7,836 nt of DNA from Desulfobacterales bacterium (GTDB lineage: Bacteria; Desulfobacterota; Desulfobacteria; Desulfobacterales; UBA11574): contig JAAXQD010000243.1 in the NCBI GenBank assembly GCA_012974475.1, positions 1-7,836 on the forward strand. Reading direction: 5' to 3'. Positions 6,478 through 7,836 of the stretch are shown here, one piece after another. The number at the start of each line of letters is the position of its first letter. Positions within the stretch are counted from its first letter, which is position 1. The notes under the pieces were generated by a model, which ran no database searches, had not been told where the DNA came from, and saw nothing but the letters and a program-made list of their open reading frames with translations. Both the position numbers and the translations under genes were made by a program.

Positions 6478-7715
6478 CTCTGAAAAGACCTGTTTTCCAA
6501 AACCATAAAATTAGGCGAATTCAAAAAACCATGAACATCCAAGACCCAAAAAAACGTCCCTCATCACCGAGTGCAAAACCGGCCGGTCACAGCGTTGAGC
6601 AAAAACTTGATAACCTAAGGCAGGGACTCGATGCCATTGACCGGAAAATCGTTTCACTGCTTGCGGAACGCCAGACCGAAGTCGAACGCGTGGTTGCACT
6701 TAAAAAAACCTACAACATCCCTGTCTATCATCCGGCCCGGGAAGAAAACTTGATCTCTCACCGCCGCAATCAGGGAATTGAAGCAGGACTTGACCCGGAT
6801 TATATCGAAGAGATCTACCGGCGGATTCTCCGCCAGTCACGGGTTGAGCAGTCCGCCCAAATGGCTCGAAAAGGGATACGCGCCGGAGCAGCCGTGCTTA
6901 TCATCGGGGGTCGGGGGAGTATGGGACAATATTTCCATCAATGGTTTGCCGAAGCCGGTTACCAGGTGCGCATCCTGGACCGCCAGGATTGGCCGAACGT
7001 TGACAGACTCTGCCAGGGTGTTGAACTTGCCATGATCAGTGTGCCCATTGAAATAACCGCTTCGGTGGCTAAAAGAATCGGCCCTCACCTTCCCCCCACT
7101 TGTGTTCTGACAGATATCACCAGCATAAAAAAAGCGCCTTTAAATGCCATGATCGAGGCGCATAAAGGCCCGGTGATCGGCTTACATCCCCTCTTCGGTC
7201 CCACCACCTCAAGCATGGACAAACAGATTGTCGTCGTAACTCCCGGCAGGAATCTATCCGGCTGTCAATGGTTGGTCGACCAGTTCAGCGCCTGGGGAAG
7301 CATTATATTGCAAGTCGATGCCGGTGAGCACGACAAAATCATGTCCATCGTTCAAACGGTGAGACATTTTGCCACCTTTGCTTTTGGTCAATTTCTCTGT
7401 AACAAACAGATCGACTTGTCACGGACGCTGGAATTTTCCAGCCCCATATACCGCCTTGAACTGGGGATGGTGGGCCGGCTTTTCGCTCAGGATCCATCCC
7501 TTTATTCTGAAATTATATTCGCGTCAGCCGAACGTTGCACCCTATTGAGAGAATATCTCGATTCTCTTTCAAACAACCTTGACATGGTGGAGAAGGGTGA
7601 CAAGGAAATGTTCCTTGCCGAATTTAAAAAAATCTCGGACTGGTTCGGGCCGTTCAGCGAACAGGCCATGCGGGAGAGTACATATCTGATTGACAAGCTC
7701 ATCGAACGTTTTTAA
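6456..7715 (+). CDS. tyrA: Bifunctional chorismate mutase / prephenate dehydrogenase (T-protein)
   Basis: The protein converts chorismate to prephenate and oxidises it with NAD+ to 4-hydroxyphenylpyruvate, the tyrosine precursor, in the cytoplasm. Numbered from the ATG at 6456 (419 residues), an AroQ chorismate mutase domain spans about 47-135; by alignment with the E. coli domain R55, R72, K83, R95, E96, S128 and Q132 fall at active-site positions. A prephenate dehydrogenase domain follows (about 145-415), with the NAD-binding loop GGRGSMG at 151-157, GLHPLFGP at 242-249 carrying the catalytic histidine H244, RHFATFA at 303-309 and SSPIYRLEL at 328-336 with R333 in the prephenate site. Identity to the enteric T-protein is visibly high. 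The start is uncertain: ATG 6456 has AAGGA four bases upstream but adds about 46 residues before the mutase domain; in-frame ATGs at 6474 and 6531 have weaker ribosome binding sites. ATG 6531 would give 394 residues, nearer E. coli's 373. Confidence 0.95.
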   Translation: MPFQKVMALKRPVFQNHKIRRIQKTMNIQDPKKRPSSPSAKPAGHSVEQKLDNLRQGLDAIDRKIVSLLAERQTEVERVVALKKTYNIPVYHPAREENLISHRRNQGIEAGLDPDYIEEIYRRILRQSRVEQSAQMARKGIRAGAAVLIIGGRGSMGQYFHQWFAEAGYQVRILDRQDWPNVDRLCQGVELAMISVPIEITASVAKRIGPHLPPTCVLTDITSIKKAPLNAMIEAHKGPVIGLHPLFGPTTSSMDKQIVVVTPGRNLSGCQWLVDQFSAWGSIILQVDAGEHDKIMSIVQTVRHFATFAFGQFLCNKQIDLSRTLEFSSPIYRLELGMVGRLFAQDPSLYSEIIFASAERCTLLREYLDSLSNNLDMVEKGDKEMFLAEFKKISDWFGPFSEQAMRESTYLIDKLIERF

Positions 7716-7827
7716 TATGTTTTATATTTTAAAACCTTTACGTAAGATCATCCGACATTGCGCAACATTTGGAAATTATCACAGATCAACGATGCGTGTA
7801 AAATGATGCCCCAAAAGGGAGTTGGCA

Positions 7828-7836
7828 GTGACCGAT
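7828..7836 (+). CDS. Start of a truncated gene (product unknown)
   Basis: A GTG at 7828 is preceded by GGGAG at 7817-7821 with a six-base gap, a near-ideal ribosome binding site, and only three codons (Met-Thr-Asp) lie before the window ends. An alternative start is the ATG at 7806 in another frame, which lacks a ribosome binding site. It would be 112 bases downstream of tyrA on the same strand. No strong terminator is visible between them, so it may belong to the same operon. No function can be assigned. Confidence 0.4.

Noticed and set aside
6472..6508. Alternative pairing TTATGG (6472-6477) with CCATAA (6503-6508), suggesting an attenuator switch
   Set aside because: Only six pairs with a 25-base loop and no following T run; too weak to support attenuation.
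6231..6542. Minus-strand open frame of 103 codons in the tyrA upstream region
   Set aside because: No family resemblance, no clear ribosome binding site, and it runs across the inverted repeat and the tyrA start region; treated as chance.
7716..7827. Terminator or promoter after tyrA
   Set aside because: The only palindrome is the AT-rich GTTTT...AAAAC just after the stop, which has no GC stem; the -35/-10 pair TTGGAA/TAAAAT is 24 bases apart.

Overview
The window is one end of a contig: the first 18 bases match the Tn5/Nextera mosaic-end adapter and are not genomic. The rest reads as a chromosomal housekeeping region of a Gram-negative bacterium. Two of its genes act in the Kdo (3-deoxy-D-manno-octulosonate) branch of lipopolysaccharide synthesis, and a third encodes an outer-membrane-type lipoprotein. 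The long phosphofructokinase type and the TPR plus periplasmic-binding lipoprotein recall sulfate-reducing Desulfobacterota (former Deltaproteobacteria), but that assignment is an impression from family resemblance. There is no rRNA, tRNA, CRISPR array, insertion sequence or phage gene.

Layout. Positions 256-1230 (+) encode KdsD, D-arabinose 5-phosphate isomerase (SIS plus two CBS domains), which makes the Kdo precursor. After a gap of about 170 bases, 1400-2722 (+) encodes a long-form 6-phosphofructokinase. It converges on a minus-strand pair separated by 45 bases. The upstream member of the pair (6121 to 4125) is a large lipoprotein with TPR repeats followed by a type-1 periplasmic binding fold, resembling the LpoA/LppC penicillin-binding protein activators. 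The downstream member is waaA (4079 to 2769), the Kdo transferase acting on lipid A. The lipoprotein gene is split by a -1 frameshift in a run of five G; one extra G restores a 665-residue protein.

The divergent intergenic region (6122-6455) holds a candidate promoter in each direction, a GC-rich stretch I cannot explain, and a 17-bp inverted repeat with a 42-base loop that surrounds the best ribosome binding site and start codon of the next gene. Positions 6456-7715 (+) encode TyrA, a chorismate mutase-prephenate dehydrogenase fusion for tyrosine synthesis. A further plus-strand gene probably begins at 7828 and runs off the window.

How the genes relate. KdsD supplies arabinose 5-phosphate for Kdo synthesis and WaaA attaches Kdo to lipid A. 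The lipoprotein, if it is LpoA-like, would support peptidoglycan synthesis from the outer membrane, so the minus-strand pair looks like an envelope-assembly unit. Phosphofructokinase and TyrA are central and amino-acid metabolism and have no clear functional tie to it. I see no candidate for a new defence or mobile system; the points most worth checking are the frameshift, the inverted repeat at the tyrA start, the mixed substrate signature of the phosphofructokinase, and the adapter.
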